Shown in pieces: positions 62,550-64,000 of a stretch of DNA of 64,000 nucleotides. The notes beneath the pieces are model-generated. The model worked only from the letters and a program-made list of their open reading frames with translations. It had not been told where the DNA came from and made no database searches. The number at the start of each line of letters is the position of its first letter. The stretch's first letter is position 1. Both the position numbers and the translations under genes were made by a program. Source of the stretch: Salmonella bongori NCTC 12419 (lineage in GTDB: Bacteria; Pseudomonadota; Gammaproteobacteria; Enterobacterales; Enterobacteriaceae); contig NC_015761.1 in assembly GCF_000252995.1 (NCBI RefSeq), positions 2,728,001-2,792,000 on the forward strand. The letters are read 5' to 3'.

Positions 62550-63602
62550 ATGTTTTCCGCAACGCGCCGCTTTACCGCTATTCTGGCGCTCGGCGTAAGC
62601 GCTGTTCTCCCGGCTCTGGCGGCATCCCCCAAACCCGGTGAAATGGCGAACATTCAGGCACGACATATCGCCACCTTTTTTCCCGGAAGAATGACCGGTT
62701 CACCCGCCGAGATGCTATCTGCCGACTATTTACGCCAACAATTTTCCCAAATGGGCTATCAAAGCGATATTCGAACATTTAATAGCCGATTTATTTATAC
62801 CACGAAGGATAATCGTAAAAACTGGCACAACGTGACGGGCAGTACGGTTATCGCCGCGCATGAAGGGAACGTGCCGCAACAGATCATTATTATGGCGCAT
62901 CTGGACACCTACGCTCCGCAGAGCGACGCTGATGTCGATGCCAATCTGGGCGGTTTAACGTTACAAGGAATAGATGACGATGCCGTGGGATTAGGCGTTA
63001 TGCTGGAACTGGCGGCGCGTCTGAAAGATATACCGACGCATTATGGAATTCGTTTTATCGCGACCAGCGGAGAAGAAGAGGGAAAACTGGGCGCGGAAAA
63101 CGTACTCCAAAGAATGAGTGCCACCGAGAAGAAAAATACGCTACTGGTGATTAATCTCGATAATCTGGTTGTTGGCGACAAGCTCTATTTTAATAGCGGG
63201 AAAAACACACCGGAAGCGGTGCGTACGCTGACCCGGGATCGGGCATTAGCCATCGCGCGTCAACATGGTATCGCCGCCAGCACGAATCCGGGACTCAATC
63301 CGGCGTATCCTAAAGGAACTGGCTGCTGTAATGATGCGGAAGTTTTCGATGACGCCGGGATTTCTGTGCTTTCCGTTGAAGCGACGAACTGGAGTCTGGG
63401 TAAAAAAGATGGATACCAGCAAAGAGCGAAAAATGCCTCTTTTCCGGATGGCAATAGCTGGCACAATGTACGGCTGGATAATCAACAGCATATCGATAAA
63501 GCCTTACCTGGGCGAATTGAGCGCCGTAGCCGCGACGTGGTGCGGATAATGCTGCCACTGGTAAAAGAGTTGGCAAAGGCGGCGCCCATCCAACCCAAAT
63601 AG
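62550..63602 (+). CDS. iap: Iap, alkaline phosphatase isozyme-conversion aminopeptidase
   Basis: A 350-residue periplasmic M28-family zinc aminopeptidase with a signal peptide (first 24 residues, ending LPALAAS). Zinc ligands are in MAHLDTYAPQ, IDDDAVGLGV and TSGEEEGKLG. In E. coli it removes the N-terminal Arg of alkaline phosphatase. It is the fixed left neighbour of the type I-E CRISPR array. Confidence 0.96.
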   Translation: MFSATRRFTAILALGVSAVLPALAASPKPGEMANIQARHIATFFPGRMTGSPAEMLSADYLRQQFSQMGYQSDIRTFNSRFIYTTKDNRKNWHNVTGSTVIAAHEGNVPQQIIIMAHLDTYAPQSDADVDANLGGLTLQGIDDDAVGLGVMLELAARLKDIPTHYGIRFIATSGEEEGKLGAENVLQRMSATEKKNTLLVINLDNLVVGDKLYFNSGKNTPEAVRTLTRDRALAIARQHGIAASTNPGLNPAYPKGTGCCNDAEVFDDAGISVLSVEATNWSLGKKDGYQQRAKNASFPDGNSWHNVRLDNQQHIDKALPGRIERRSRDVVRIMLPLVKELAKAAPIQPK

Positions 63603-63743
63603 TCATACTGGCGCGGGACGTATCTGCGCCCCGCAGTATATAAAGAGATATTTCAGCAATACGGACGGCAGCCATGATTATGGTCCATCGTGTTGTCTTA
63701 TTGACAGATAGTCAATTTCACCACTCCACGTGTCAGAACATCC

Positions 63744-64000
63744 AGTAAAAGCCCCGCTGGCGCGGGGAACACGCTGGTATTGGTACTATGGTGGGAGGTC
63801 ATTGCGGTTTATCCCCGCTGGCGCGGGGAACACTCTGATAATTCAGGGAAATTCGTCATTCTGACCGGTTTATCCCCTCTGGCGCGGGGAACACCTACCC
63901 TAAATCTTTGCCAATCTCTCCATACGCGGTTTATCCCCGCTGGCGCGGGGAACACTGATATCCATTGACACCCCTCCGTATTGAATTCGGTTTATCCCCG
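63744..64000 (-). CRISPR. Type I-E CRISPR array, leader-distal end (five repeats, four spacers seen)
   Basis: 29-base repeats at 63744-63772 (degenerate), 63805-63833, 63866-63894, 63927-63955 and 63988-64000 (cut by the window edge). The four spacers are 32 bases each: 63773-63804, 63834-63865, 63895-63926 and 63956-63987. The repeat core is the E. coli/Salmonella type I-E sequence (CCCCGC-TGGC-GCGGGG on this strand). Transcription runs leftwards, as the handle ATAAACCG is on the minus strand. The repeat at 63866 has one G-to-T change breaking the stem. The leader and cas genes must lie to the right. The terminal repeat's lost handle marks the distal end. Confidence 0.97.

Noticed and set aside
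63780..63968. 62-codon frame across the CRISPR repeats
   Set aside because: The peptide motifs (YPRWRGEH, SPLARGTP, IPAGAGNT) are the translated repeats in different frames, a well-known artefact of type I-E arrays.

Overview
The window is a Salmonella chromosome segment. It holds nearly all of Salmonella pathogenicity island 1 (SPI-1, about 1-37200), followed by the mutS-rpoS-cys-iap core region and the start of a type I-E CRISPR array. The gene set and order are diagnostic: sitBCD, avrA, sprB, hilC, prg/org, hilD, hilA, iagB, sptP, sicP, iacP, sip, spa/inv, invH, then mutS. Many proteins differ clearly from the Typhimurium sequences I remember (AvrA, SipA, SipC, InvJ, SptP). SptP has only its GAP half, and the invH-mutS junction is short. 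I infer a deep-branching lineage such as S. bongori or a non-subspecies-I S. enterica. The species assignment rests on memory and was not checked by alignment.

Layout. 1-2034: manganese/iron ABC importer sitBCD (sitB is cut by the window edge). 2135-5215: effector avrA and regulators sprB and hilC. 5559-9749: orgC-orgB-orgA-prgK-prgJ-prgI-prgH, encoding the inner rings, needle, inner rod and sorting platform. 10066-13770: master regulators hilD and hilA, separated by about 1.1 kb of non-coding DNA with the long hilD 3' UTR and the hilA promoter and leader. 13788-22994: iagB, then sptP, sicP, a small unknown gene, iacP, sipA, sipD, sipC, sipB and sicA (effectors, translocon, chaperones). 23132-35624: spaS to invF, encoding the export apparatus, ATPase complex, secretin and activator. 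35982-37137: invH, the sRNA invR and two small genes at the island border.

Regulatory logic. HilD and HilC (AraC family) feed into HilA. HilA acts on prgH and invF, and both have a matching HilA box 69 bases upstream of the start codon. InvF with SicA then activates sicA-sipBCDA and the other effectors. The structural genes form one secretion machine: PrgH, PrgK and InvG rings; SpaP, SpaQ, SpaR, SpaS and InvA export gate; OrgA, OrgB, SpaO, InvC and InvI sorting platform and ATPase; PrgI and PrgJ needle and rod; SipD tip; SipB and SipC translocon.

From 37283 the core genome resumes. It contains mutS; a SnoaL-like protein, an MFS exporter and a LysR regulator; a complete L-threonate/D-erythronate catabolic operon (ltnD-otnK-otnC-otnI-denD-ygbN) with a divergent DeoR-type regulator; and hosA with the ecdBCD hydroxyarylic-acid decarboxylase operon (ecdB has a 3' frameshift). 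These are followed by rpoS-nlpD, pcm-surE-truD-ispF-ispD-ftsB, ygbE, cysDNC and iap. The last 257 bases are the leader-distal end of a type I-E CRISPR array.

The strongest observations are the GAP-only SptP with a displaced start codon, a 57-bp tandem duplication in the Asn-rich segment of SipA, a small ORF within the hilD 3' UTR, a perfect palindrome at the start of the hilA leader, an unrecognised two-gene cluster at the SPI-1 right border, and several near-perfect operator palindromes.
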